Below the pieces are notes generated by a model that was given only the letters and a program-made list of their open reading frames with translations, was not told where the DNA came from and ran no database searches. Shown in pieces: positions 29,801 through 38,403 of a stretch of 64,000 bases of DNA (positions within the stretch are counted from its first letter, which is position 1; every line of letters begins with the position of its first letter). This DNA comes from RPQJ01 sp963746325. GTDB lineage: Bacteria; Pseudomonadota; Gammaproteobacteria; Steroidobacterales; Steroidobacteraceae. Location: the NCBI GenBank assembly GCA_963746325.1, contig CAVVBC010000005.1, forward strand, positions 496,001 to 560,000. The letters run 5' to 3'. The position numbers and the translations under genes are program-made.

Positions 29801-31272
29801 CTGGCCCGACACGTCACCGACCGGCGTGCCCTGCCAGACCGTGCCGTCGGGACGCGTACCGGTCTGTCGCCGGTCGACGAACACGGCCTGCCCGCGCAGG
29901 ACGCCGTCACGTTGCACCGGACTGTTGGCCAGTTCGTCGCCGCGCAACTCGGCGCGGACGAGGTTGCTTTCCATCGGCAGCTGGGCACTGGCTCCGGCGA
30001 CGTCGAGGCGGGCCCCCTGTTCCACCAGGATCCGCGAACCGTCCGCGATCCCGCCGACGATTGCGGCGGGGTTCAGAATCGCAGTCGAGTCGCCGGGATT
30101 GGCGCGCGCGGTCGCCTTGATCACACCGCCGGCCGCCGTCACGGTCGAGCCCGACCGCACGGTGATTTCCTTGCCTTGCAACTCGATGCGCGATCGCGCC
30201 TGCTCGTTGACGTCGACGTCCGTTTCATCGGAATCGACCAGCGCCACCTCGTTCACGCTGCCGGCACCGAGCGTGAGGCTACCGCCGTTGCTCGAGCGCA
30301 GACGATTGGTGCCCGGGATCGCGCTGCCGCCATCCCGGGCCTGCAGGCGGATGGAGCCGTTGGCGCGGACACTCGTGCTCGCCGAGACGCGGCCAAGCTG
30401 GTTGACCGCCAGACCGGCGAGGGTGACGTTGCCGCGCTCAGCGATGATCTGGCCCACGACCTGGTCGGATCGGTGGCCGCCCCCCCCGGCGCACCATTGG
30501 TGACCGTGCCGCCGGTGCCCACCTCGACCAGCAGACCGCGCAATCCAGGATCATTGCTGGTGACGAGATAGACAGGCGAGCCGGCAGCCAGCAGGGCCTG
30601 GCCTCCGGGCGCCTCGATCCTGCCCTGGTTCGAAACCTCCGGGGCAAAGATGAGCACCTGGCCGCCTTCGCTGGTGCGGATGACCGCCCCCTGTTCCACG
30701 GCCACGGCTCCGCTCGGCAACTTGCCGCTCGCATCCTCGTAGAGCTGGAAAGCGGCGGCCCCGGCCGGAGCCGCGCCGGCCAGCCCGTTCTCGAGCGCTT
30801 GTGGCGTGATATCGAGCGAGCTCGCGAGCAGGCCACCCACGTTGACCTTGGCACCGTCGGCGAAGACCACGCCATTGCGGTTCAGCAGGTACACGCGGCC
30901 GTTGGCGTTGAGCGCGCCGAAGATCCGCGAGGGATCGTTCTGGTGAATCCGGTTCAGCGCCGTCGCGCTGCTGCTCGGCTGGACAAAGTTGACGACGCCG
31001 TCGGCCGAGATGTTGAACGTGGACCAGTTGAGCGTGGCGCTGTTCGTCGCCTGCGTGACGGTCAGGGTGTTGCCGTTCGCGGCTGCGCCGGCAATGCCGG
31101 CTGTCACGAATCCCGGGACGTTGCTGCCACAGACACCCGCGACGCACGGCACCGGCAGCTCGGCCGGCTGCACAGACAGTGGTGAGACACAGGCCGCGAG
31201 CGCGAGCGCACTGCGGACGGCTGCGCGCACTGGATGCTGCGGGGGAAGCCGGCAGACCTTCCTAGAAACCAT
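20845..31272 (-). CDS. Giant two-partner-secretion exoprotein (TpsA, filamentous-haemagglutinin family, DUF3739), two frame breaks
   Basis: About 3,470 residues in three frame segments: 31272 to about 30480, about 30480 to 29060, and 29060 to 20845. The start is a signal peptide (AAVRSALALAACVSPLSVQP) and TPS domain (NWSTFNISADGVVNFVQPSS, ALNRIHQNDPSRIFGALNAN, VYLLNRNGVVFADGAKVNVG). The rest is a long parallel beta-helix of Ala/Gly/Leu/Asp-rich repeats. The last 800 residues contain the DUF3739-type region (YRADLVAFVEQRS, ISLFFSRVYSLGGGGDISFF, GRGAKTAISAPPPTITFDAN, DVDLFAPRGVVNAGDAGIVA). One break lies in the 8-C run at 30480-30487 (plus strand), where 9 or 6 bases restore the frame. The other is an extra base near the CCC at 29058-29060. 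The start overlaps tpsB by 11 bp. It is secreted by TpsB to the surface as an adhesin-like fibre. Confidence 0.85.
30480..30487. repeat. Homopolymeric C8 (G8 in the gene) tract inside tpsA
   Basis: Eight consecutive C on the plus strand fall in the TPS-domain region of the exoprotein gene, just after the codons for VEVGTGGTVTNGAPGG. With eight bases the upstream frame ends soon after; nine or six bases join it to the following segment QIIAERGNVTLAGLAVNQLG. It is either a slipped-strand on/off switch or a sequencing indel. Confidence 0.7.
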
Positions 31273-32905
31273 ACAGCACCTGGAAGTGCACCCGCGAGTT
31301 GCCGCGGTCGACGTTGTCTGTTTCCTCGAAGGGATAAGCCCACGCGAGCGCGGCCTGCAGGCCATTCACGCCGTTCAGGCGCATGCCGACACCGGCGCTC
31401 GAAAGGCTGTAACTGCTGGTCTTCACGCCGTCCACCGGCAGCGGCTCCAGAATGCCGACAACGCCCGCATCGACAAAGCCGAACAAGTAGCTTGCGCCAA
31501 GGCTTTCCGGTCCCAGCTTCGACAACGGAGGCGAGCGCACCTCGACGTTGGCGAAGAGCCCGTTGTCGCCGAGTTGCTCGGCCTCCAGGTAGCCGCGCAC
31601 CGACTCGGCGCCACCGATCGAAAACTGTTCGTTGCTGATCAACGGCGCCGACGTGAGCTGGCCGGACATGCGCAGGAACAGCCGCGAATCGAGCACGAAT
31701 GGACGCTCGTGGCTCGCCTCGCCGCGGAGGTAGAAGTAGTTCGGCTTGGCCTTGTAGCGCTTGAATTCGAACTCATCCGTGCTGTTGCCCAGCCCTCGAA
31801 TACCGAAATTGACTCCCAGAGACCCAGTGGTCAGCGTGGTTTCGCCGCCCAGCGTGGCGGCATACATGGCAGACCAGTTGATGTAGCGCATCGGGGTGAC
31901 ATCGGTGAGTCCGTCCGGTTGCGCAATGCGGTCCTCGAAATCCTTGTAGTCCGCACCGAACGTCAGGCTCGACGACCGGCGTTCGCCCAGTGGCAGGACG
32001 TTGATGTAACGCAGGCCGTAGATGCGTCCGACGCCCAGGATCGCCAGGCCGCCGAGCCCGCTGATCGTCGAAAAGTCGCTGCTGGTATCCACGACGTAGG
32101 CGGCGAGCAAGTCGCCGCTGTCGAGCGGTGCCACGTAAGTCGCGGCGATGACTCGCGATTCGTCCGGCTCCTCGGGTGCCGTCTGGTATTGCAGCGACAA
32201 CCGGTGGAACCTCTGGAACAGGTTGTCGTAACTGAGGTTCACGCCGGCCCGGGTCCGCGACGTGTCGGCCGTGTACCGATCGTTGACTTCGACGCTGGCG
32301 TGCAACGGCAGTTCGTCCTTGACCCGCAGGTCGACGTTCACGGTGCCCGGAGCGGCCCCTGCCTTCAGCACGGGCGTCACCTGCCGATCACCCGACTGGC
32401 GGTTGACCAACGTGAGTTCGTCCTGCAGCTGTTCGAGATTGACCACCTCGCCCTGCGCCAGCGACGGCAGCGCGGTGCGGATCTGTCCCGCCGAAAAGTA
32501 GCGCGGCCCCACGACGCGCACTTCGTCGAGACGGCCCTCGGTGACGCGCAAACGCACCAGGCCCTCGACGACATCCTGCTCAGGGATGTCGACGAACACG
32601 GTGCCGTAACCGCGATCACGGTACAGGCCCTCGAGCGCCTCGCGCACCTTCTCGACATCGGCCAGCGTCTTCTGCGGGCCCAGGTGACCGTACACGGTCG
32701 CCTCGATCTCGCGCGGCTCGAGCACGCTGTTGCCGAGGACGCGGTATTCCCAGACGTCGAAGCGCGACTCCTGTGGCGGCGCAGCCGCCTGCGGTGCTGC
32801 ATCCTGCGCGCGCGCGCTCGCGGCTGTCCCGAACGCGACGAGCCAGACAGCAGTGGCAAGCACGACCAGACATCTCACGGGCAACGAACCTCGACCAACG
32901 AACAC
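31262..32905 (-). CDS. Two-partner-secretion outer-membrane transporter (TpsB, ShlB/FhaC/HecB family)
   Basis: About 540 residues. Signal peptide (LVVLATAVWLVAFGTAASA), POTRA domains at about 50-205 (VWEYRVLGNSVLEPREIEAT, VRLRVTEGRLDEVRVVGPRY, VNRQSGDRQVTPVLKAGAAP), then a 16-strand barrel with the conserved VRGY loop motif (GGAESVRGYLEAEQLGDNGL) and a C-terminal Phe (VHFQVLYGF). It threads the TpsA exoprotein through the outer membrane. The GTG at 32905 is the longest start; a GTG at 32878, right before RCLVVLATAVW, gives a better signal peptide and may be the true one. First gene of the TPS/Ton block, behind a terminator; the tpsA start overlaps it by 11 bp. Confidence 0.92.
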   Translation of the reverse strand: MFVGRGSLPVRCLVVLATAVWLVAFGTAASARAQDAAPQAAAPPQESRFDVWEYRVLGNSVLEPREIEATVYGHLGPQKTLADVEKVREALEGLYRDRGYGTVFVDIPEQDVVEGLVRLRVTEGRLDEVRVVGPRYFSAGQIRTALPSLAQGEVVNLEQLQDELTLVNRQSGDRQVTPVLKAGAAPGTVNVDLRVKDELPLHASVEVNDRYTADTSRTRAGVNLSYDNLFQRFHRLSLQYQTAPEEPDESRVIAATYVAPLDSGDLLAAYVVDTSSDFSTISGLGGLAILGVGRIYGLRYINVLPLGERRSSSLTFGADYKDFEDRIAQPDGLTDVTPMRYINWSAMYAATLGGETTLTTGSLGVNFGIRGLGNSTDEFEFKRYKAKPNYFYLRGEASHERPFVLDSRLFLRMSGQLTSAPLISNEQFSIGGAESVRGYLEAEQLGDNGLFANVEVRSPPLSKLGPESLGASYLFGFVDAGVVGILEPLPVDGVKTSSYSLSSAGVGMRLNGVNGLQAALAWAYPFEETDNVDRGNSRVHFQVLYGF

Positions 32906-32978
32906 ATGAACGGTGGATTTCCTGGCGCGGCCTTGCAGCCTGCCTCAGACGGATTGCAGTTCCGTGAAATCGCCAACG

Positions 32979-33011
32979 AAAAACGGCGGGCACCGCTACC
33001 GGTGCCCGCCG
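32979..33011 (-). terminator. Rho-independent terminator before the TPS/Ton block
   Basis: On the minus strand a perfect 12-bp GC-rich stem (CGGCGGGCACCG and its complement, loop GTAG) is followed by TTTTT. It ends transcription of the 33057-34670 gene, so tpsB must have its own promoter in the roughly 75 bp that follow. Confidence 0.92.
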
Positions 33012-33056
33012 CATATGCCTTCCGACAGATGTCTGGTCTGCCGGGACCTCACCCGA

Positions 33057-34670
33057 TCAGCGGTTGTCCACCGGTTGCGGCTTGGCCATGGCCGGCAGGT
33101 TGCACGTGTTGCCCGCACGCGACGAGGTCGCGATCGGGTTCGCCGCGAGTTCCGCCACAGAGTACGGTGCGGTGTTGGGGTTGGTCGTCGACGGCAGAGC
33201 CAGCACGCCGCCCTGGCCCCAAGGGGCATTGATCGCGAAGCCAGCGTTGATGGTGTTCAACGCGTCCACATTGCCGAGACGGTTGGAGACCAGTTCGACC
33301 ACGGCCAGGCGTGGGCCGGTGATCGCGCCCGTGCCACTCTTGACGCGGTTGACCGTGTTCTCGCTGTAGAAGTCATAGGTGCCGTTCGCCGCGTTGACGA
33401 GGTTCGGCGCTGCGCCGTCGATCGCCACGAAGCGGAAGCCCGTGGTGCCCGGCGGCGTCGAGGCATTGCCCGCACCGTAGTTGGACAGCGTCACCTCGGT
33501 CGACAGGACGCCGAGCGCCCAGAAGTTGCCGCCATTCGCGCTGGAAAGGCACGTGCGGATGTTGCCCGAGCTCGGCGCGGCATTGACGAGTGACCCCCCG
33601 GCGAAATTGTTGGCGGAGTACTGCGTGTCTTCGATGCCGCTGGAATCGTCCGGGACCGCGAACGGCGTGACGCCCGCGGCGCAACGCTCGTTCAGCCAGT
33701 ACGCCTCGAACGTCGCCTGGGTGCCCGAAGTGGACACGCGACGGCAGATGCGCACGCCTGCGTCGGCCGGCGGCGTAACGCCCGCCGCCGCGGTCAGCGC
33801 TGTGCCGCTCGGCGCCTTGAACTCGCTCCAGTCGAAGATCGTCTGGTTGTACAGCGCAGTCACCTGCTGGCTCTCGAGCGAAGGCACGCAGGCGGCCGAG
33901 TCGCGCGAGTCGATGTTCAGCGCAGCATTGGTGTCCGTGGTGCAGTCCGCATTGCCGGCGAACTGGACCTGCTGCAGCGCACGGTAAAGCGCCGTCGTCA
34001 CTGGCACGCCGAACAGGATCTGGATGCCCGGGACGCTGGTCAGCAGGCCGGCATCCGGTCCCGGGGGCGGGAAGGCCAGGGCCGGTTCGTTGTCCGAGAT
34101 ACCGCCATTGATGTCGAACGATCCAGCGCCGCCAGATGATCCCGCGGTGTCCGCAGGCGTCTCGACCAAGGTGCAACCACTGTGATCCGTGTAGGCAATG
34201 GTGGTGGCAGTGGCCGCGACATTGGTGACCGTGCAGTCGTTGGCGAGCCCGCCGACGTTCAACCAGCGCAACGCGTGGGCCTGGCCCTTCGCGACCGCGA
34301 TCAACGGGTTCACGCCGTTCGAGGAGCCGCCCGTGGATTCCTTGTGGAAGGCGATCGCGGTGCCGCCCGCGGCGCGGGTCGCAAAGCCCTTACCGGCGGT
34401 GACCGGATTGTCGTTGGAGACGCGGCAGGTGATGACGCGCTGGTTGCTTGCACGCCAGACGCCGACGCTGGCTTGACCGAAGAACGGGTCGCAGATGCCG
34501 TCGCCGTCAGCGGCCGTGAAGGTGGCCTCGAGCACGTTGTCAGTGGCGGTGGCGCCGCCGAAGTAGACCTTGAGGGCCGAGGCGTACTCGGCGCGAGTGA
34601 GAGCGTTCGCGTTGCCGGCACCGAGGGCGGCGATCACGGCGAGCGCGATGGCGGAATTCTTGTGCTTCAT
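33057..34670 (-). CDS. Cys-rich exported protein, unknown function
   Basis: 537 residues from the ATG at 34670. Signal peptide (MKHKNSAIALAVIAALGAG, cleavage after ANA). The mature N-terminus (LTRAEYASALKVYFGGATAT) and spaced cysteines (GICDPFF, ITCRVS, NDCTV, SGCTL, ADCTTD, AACVPS, RICRRV, ERCAAG, RTCLSS, NTCNL) suggest a disulphide-bonded secreted protein. The FGGATAT opening resembles distant periplasmic-binding-protein-like secreted families, but that similarity is weak. It is encoded 28 bp after the VPLPA-CTERM gene and ended by the strong terminator, so the two form a small operon just upstream of the TPS genes. Confidence 0.72.
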   Translation of the reverse strand: MKHKNSAIALAVIAALGAGNANALTRAEYASALKVYFGGATATDNVLEATFTAADGDGICDPFFGQASVGVWRASNQRVITCRVSNDNPVTAGKGFATRAAGGTAIAFHKESTGGSSNGVNPLIAVAKGQAHALRWLNVGGLANDCTVTNVAATATTIAYTDHSGCTLVETPADTAGSSGGAGSFDINGGISDNEPALAFPPPGPDAGLLTSVPGIQILFGVPVTTALYRALQQVQFAGNADCTTDTNAALNIDSRDSAACVPSLESQQVTALYNQTIFDWSEFKAPSGTALTAAAGVTPPADAGVRICRRVSTSGTQATFEAYWLNERCAAGVTPFAVPDDSSGIEDTQYSANNFAGGSLVNAAPSSGNIRTCLSSANGGNFWALGVLSTEVTLSNYGAGNASTPPGTTGFRFVAIDGAAPNLVNAANGTYDFYSENTVNRVKSGTGAITGPRLAVVELVSNRLGNVDALNTINAGFAINAPWGQGGVLALPSTTNPNTAPYSVAELAANPIATSSRAGNTCNLPAMAKPQPVDNR

Positions 34671-34698
34671 GATTTCGATACCTAACGGATAGTTTGGA

Positions 34699-35484
34699 TC
34701 AGGCTTTCTGGTTCGAGCGACGGCCGATGGCACCGATACCGGCCAGGCCGGAAAGGAGCAGCCACACGGCGGCGGGCAGCGGGATCGGCGCCGGAGCCGA
34801 ACCGCTGAAGGTCAGCGTGCCGTCGGCGGCCAGCAGCCAGTTCCAGGCGCCATTTGCATCCGCGAACAGCGTGGGGGTGGTCAGCGCTGTGCTGCCGGGG
34901 CTGGTGTTACCAGCGACCAGGTAGAACGCGATGGGGGTGTCCAGCGCGGCCGCGGAACCGACCGTGAACTGACCATTGATGTTCGAACCCCAGAGTCTCG
35001 GATCACCGAAGTTGCCGGCACAGCCGATCGTGTCGCCGCAGGCCGTGTTGACGGTCGTGCTATGCGCTGTGGCGGCCGTATTGACGGCATTCATCTGGCC
35101 GTTGTTGCTGGTCGGCGTCGCCACCGCCGTGATGATCTGGCCCTTGGAGCCGTTGCCACCCAGCGAGTCGCCCGCGAAAACGTTGAACAGCAGGTTGGCC
35201 GGGTTGTTGTCGGCGAAGACCGACATGTTGAGGTTGTAGCTGAGCGCAGTGAAGGCGCTCGGCAGGATGGAGTTGACGTTCGTCACCGTGTTGTTGACGA
35301 AGTCGGTGTACGACAGGCCGAGATTGGTGGTGAACGACTCGTTGTTCGTGGTGTCGAACACCGTGACGAACAGCGAACCACCGCCGTTCGGGGCGACATT
35401 CAGCGGCGCCAATGCGGCTTGCGCCGAAGCAGACCCGAGCAGGCCGAGAACGATGGCGCTGCGCAGGACGGTAGACATCTGCAT
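34699..35484 (-). CDS. VPLPA/PEP-CTERM sorting-signal protein 3
   Basis: 261 residues. Signal peptide (MSTVLRSAIVLGLLGSASAQ), an Asn/Thr-rich exported domain (FDTTNNESFTTNLGLSYTDF, and a Cys pair in NTACGDTIGCAGNF), and the C-terminal exosortase signal IPLPAAVWLLLSGLAGIGAI then GRRSNQKA. The ATG at 35484 has CGGAG nine bases upstream. It is the first gene of a two-gene unit and lies divergent from the EpsD-like gene. The exported domain is not a recognised family. Confidence 0.87.
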   Translation of the reverse strand: MQMSTVLRSAIVLGLLGSASAQAALAPLNVAPNGGGSLFVTVFDTTNNESFTTNLGLSYTDFVNNTVTNVNSILPSAFTALSYNLNMSVFADNNPANLLFNVFAGDSLGGNGSKGQIITAVATPTSNNGQMNAVNTAATAHSTTVNTACGDTIGCAGNFGDPRLWGSNINGQFTVGSAAALDTPIAFYLVAGNTSPGSTALTTPTLFADANGAWNWLLAADGTLTFSGSAPAPIPLPAAVWLLLSGLAGIGAIGRRSNQKA

Positions 35485-35799
35485 TGTGGATCTCCGAAAA
35501 AAATAGTTGTTTGATTCCATCCAGAGCAACCGCGGTTCGGACCCCTTCCCGGATCTCGCGACACTGGCCCGCTGCGGTCATGTCGGGATGTTGGGCGCGC
35601 TGTGTGACTATCCCGTTAAGTTTCAGTTGCACCTCACCCAGCTCGCGCGACGTGGTCATCGATGCCATGCAGAGCCTTTGAAATCGCGTCGGCGGTTTGT
35701 ATGACAGACGATTACAACTGTCGGGCAGTTCACCTCGTAACGTTTTCTTCATGTCGTTGACGGAAGATTGCAGGTCATCCATCGACAAGGAACAAGATC
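35485..35799. other. Divergent intergenic region between CTERM gene 3 and epsD-like gene
   Basis: 315 bp, more AT-rich in places than the genes around it (an A7 run next to the CTERM ribosome site, and TTTGTATGACAGACGATTAC near 35695). It must hold two promoters. TTGACG at 35757 is a possible -35 box for the rightward gene. No convincing sigma-54 site, repeat or small gene was seen. Confidence 0.5.
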
Positions 35800-36738
35800 G
35801 TGGCAAACCGCAGCGTCGTTGCTCGTGCCGACCGCCGGACCCTCCGTTGCATGCTGGCACTGGCGGTCGTGCTGTTCGCGGGGTGTTCCGCCGAAGGACA
35901 GAACGGCGCTGTCGCCACGGCCGGCGACGCCACCCTCGGCGCTGAGCAGGTTCGTGAACTGCTGGCCGGTCTGCCTGCCGCGACGCGCGATGCGCTGCTG
36001 GCAGACAAGACCGCGCTCGAACGCGTCGTGCGATCCGAACTCGTGCGCCGTGCGCTGGTCGAGGAAGCCAAGGCCGCGAAGCTGGATTCAGACCCGAAAA
36101 TTGCCGAGCAGCTGGAGCGCGTGCACGACGACGCGTTGATGCGCCTCTGGGTCGCGAGGCAGTCCACGGTCTCCGACAGCTACCCGAGCGACGAGGACCT
36201 GAAACTCGCCTATCAGTCCAACGCGGCCGCATTGACGCCGCCGGCGCAGTTCCGCGTAGCGCAGATTTTCATCGCTGCACCGAATGGCATCGCTCCCTCG
36301 CAACTGGCGACGGCCATGCGCAAGGCGGCCGAAGTGGGCGCCAGGATTCCGGGCGGCGATTTTGCTGCCCTGGCGCGCGAATACTCCGAACACGCTGCCA
36401 GCGCCGCCAGCGGCGGCGACGTCGGCCTGCTGCCGGCGAACCAGATGTTGCCGGAAGTGGTCGCCGCGGTCCGTAACCTCGAAGTCGGCGCCACAGCAGG
36501 TCCCGTCAAGACGTCGCAGGGCCTGCACTACGTCAAGCTGCTGGAAAAGAAGGTCGAGCCGATGCCGACGTTCGAGCAGGCGCGCGCACCGCTGCAAGCG
36601 GCGTTGCGAGCGCGCCGCGCGCAGGAACTGGAACAGGCCTACCTGGCGGCACTCGACGCCAGGCTCAACGTCGCCGTCAATCAGCTCGCGCTCGCGGAAC
36701 TCGGGACCAACGGCAATCCCGCGAATGCGAAGCCGTAG
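35800..36738 (+). CDS. EpsD-type peptidyl-prolyl cis-trans isomerase lipoprotein (parvulin)
   Basis: 312 residues. The signal ends in a lipobox (LALAVVLFAGC), so the protein is lipid-anchored. A SurA-like helical N-domain (LVRRALVEEAKAAKLDSDPK) is followed by a parvulin domain at about 145-250 (QFRVAQIFIAAPNG, FAALAREYSEHAASAASGGD, VGLLPANQMLPEV, VKTSQGLHYVKLLEKK). EpsD-type isomerases occur in exosortase EPS loci and probably fold periplasmic or outer-membrane export parts. GTG start with AAGGA upstream. An internal start at 35851 would still keep the lipobox. Confidence 0.85.
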   Translation: MANRSVVARADRRTLRCMLALAVVLFAGCSAEGQNGAVATAGDATLGAEQVRELLAGLPAATRDALLADKTALERVVRSELVRRALVEEAKAAKLDSDPKIAEQLERVHDDALMRLWVARQSTVSDSYPSDEDLKLAYQSNAAALTPPAQFRVAQIFIAAPNGIAPSQLATAMRKAAEVGARIPGGDFAALAREYSEHAASAASGGDVGLLPANQMLPEVVAAVRNLEVGATAGPVKTSQGLHYVKLLEKKVEPMPTFEQARAPLQAALRARRAQELEQAYLAALDARLNVAVNQLALAELGTNGNPANAKP

Positions 36739-36838
36739 CGACCGCGCACCTCACGACTGACGGCGCCGCGACGATGCTGGCTGCAACGTCGCAACCTTGC
36801 AAATGATGTCTTGTACGGCTTCCGACGGTCCCTATCGG

Positions 36839-37414
36839 ATGAATGGTATGCAGCGTTCGACTACGTTCCTGGTGGCGCTTTTCGTCGTGGCTCTGGCCGC
36901 TTCAGCGGCGATACAGTCACGGTTCTTTGCGAAGACACCCATCGAGCCCGCTCGCTCGGTGCAGTCTGCCCGCAGCGGCCAGGTCGGCCCCGACGGGTCG
37001 AGCGGGGTGTCGACCTCTGCCGCGCAGCGCGAACCGCACGATCGTGGATCGGCCAACGAAGCATCGCCGACGTCGGCAGCGGATGCCAGCGCCAGTCCTT
37101 TGGCGGGCAACGCGGCGCATCAAGGCAACATTGATAGCCGCGCCACCAGCGACCCCTCACTCATCGTGCGATTCAAGGCCGTCCAGGGGCTGAGCAGCGT
37201 CGCGTCGAGCAGCGCAGTGGAAACGCTGTCGAATGTGCTGCTCACAGACCCGGCGATGCGAGTCCGGGTCGCTGCGGTGCAGTCACTTGTCGGCATTGCC
37301 AACGCCAATCCCGACCTGGCTCCGGCAGTGCTGGCCGCATTACATGCCGTTGCCAACGATTCGAATAACAACGTGTCCGTCGCCTCGCGGCAGGCTATTG
37401 CGGCGATCGAGTGA
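36839..37414 (+). CDS. Membrane-anchored HEAT-repeat-like protein
   Basis: 191 residues from the ATG at 36839. An N-terminal anchor (TTFLVALFVVALAASAAIQS), a Ser/Ala-rich low-complexity linker (about 30-100), then paired helices with HEAT character: SLIVRFKAVQGLSSVASSSA, AMRVRVAAVQSLVGIANANP, NNVSVASRQAIAAIE. HEAT repeats bind proteins. It follows the EpsD-like gene by 100 bp in the same direction. Function unknown. In-frame TTG and ATG codons up to 36797 are possible but would bury the anchor. Confidence 0.65.
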   Translation: MNGMQRSTTFLVALFVVALAASAAIQSRFFAKTPIEPARSVQSARSGQVGPDGSSGVSTSAAQREPHDRGSANEASPTSAADASASPLAGNAAHQGNIDSRATSDPSLIVRFKAVQGLSSVASSSAVETLSNVLLTDPAMRVRVAAVQSLVGIANANPDLAPAVLAALHAVANDSNNNVSVASRQAIAAIE

Positions 37415-37464
37415 ACGCCGCGCTGCGAGCGCAGCGTCGATCAATCGCTGCAACTTGAGGCGCT

Positions 37465-38403
37465 TCAGGGACGCTGTACCGCGCCGTGCTCGAGATACCA
37501 GGCGTAGGTGGAACGGATGCCGTCCTCGAGTTCGGTTTCGGCATGCCATCCAAGCCGCTCCAGCCGCGACACGTCGAGCAACTTGCGCGGCGTGCCGTCG
37601 GGCTTGCTGCGATCGAACTCGATCCGTCCGGTGAAGCCGACGACTCGGGCAATGGTCTGCGCCAGCTCGCGGATCGACACGTCGCTGCCCGTGCCCACGT
37701 TGATCGGCGTCTCATCCGCGTAGCGCTCCAGCAGGAACACCGTCGCGGCGGCGAGATCATCGACGTGCATGAATTCGCGCCGCGGCTCACCGCTGCCCCA
37801 CACCGTCACCGCACGCGAATTCGTAACCTTCGCTTCGTGCAGCCGTCGCAGCAGCGCCGGCAGTACGTGCGACCGTTCCGGGTGAAAGTTATCACCTGGG
37901 CCGTAAAGGTTGGTGGGCATCAGCGAGATCGCATCGAATCCGTGCTGCCGGCGGTAGGCCTGGCACATCTTGATACCGGCGATCTTCGCGATCGCATACC
38001 ACTCGTTGGTCGGCTCGAGCGGTCCCGTCAGCAGGTATTCCTCGCGCAGCGGCTGCGGCGCGAGGCGCGGGTAGATGCAGCTGGAACCGAGGAACACCAG
38101 CTTGCGCGCCCCGTGCCGGTACGCGGCATCGATGACGTTGGTCTGGATCTGCAGGTTGTCGCGGATGAAATCCGCCGGGAGACTCGAGTTGGCCATGATG
38201 CCGCCGACGCGGGCGGCCGCCAGGATCACGATCTCCGGGCGGTGCCCGACGAAGAACTCCTCGACCGCGCGCTGTTCGCAGAGGTCGAGTCCGCGACCGG
38301 GCAGGACGAGGTTGCTGTAGCCCGCTCGACCGAGCGCACGCAGGATGGCAGACCCCACCATGCCGCGCTCGCCCGCGACGTAGACGGAGGCGCCGAGGTT
38401 CAT
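37465..38403 (-). CDS. fcl: GDP-L-fucose synthase
   Basis: 312 residues. SDR-type NAD(P)-binding motif VYVAGERGMVGSAILRALGR, active-site region FLGSSCIYPRLAPQP with YAIAKIAGIKMCQAYRRQHG (the Y-x3-K pair), NLYGPGDNFHPERSHVLPAL and the substrate loop GSGEPRREFMHVDDLA, all classic for WcaG/Fcl. It epimerises and reduces GDP-4-keto-6-deoxymannose to GDP-fucose. Its ATG overlaps the gmd stop (ATGA), so the two steps are translationally coupled. It supplies fucose for the EPS. Confidence 0.94.
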   Translation of the reverse strand: MNLGASVYVAGERGMVGSAILRALGRAGYSNLVLPGRGLDLCEQRAVEEFFVGHRPEIVILAAARVGGIMANSSLPADFIRDNLQIQTNVIDAAYRHGARKLVFLGSSCIYPRLAPQPLREEYLLTGPLEPTNEWYAIAKIAGIKMCQAYRRQHGFDAISLMPTNLYGPGDNFHPERSHVLPALLRRLHEAKVTNSRAVTVWGSGEPRREFMHVDDLAAATVFLLERYADETPINVGTGSDVSIRELAQTIARVVGFTGRIEFDRSKPDGTPRKLLDVSRLERLGWHAETELEDGIRSTYAWYLEHGAVQRP

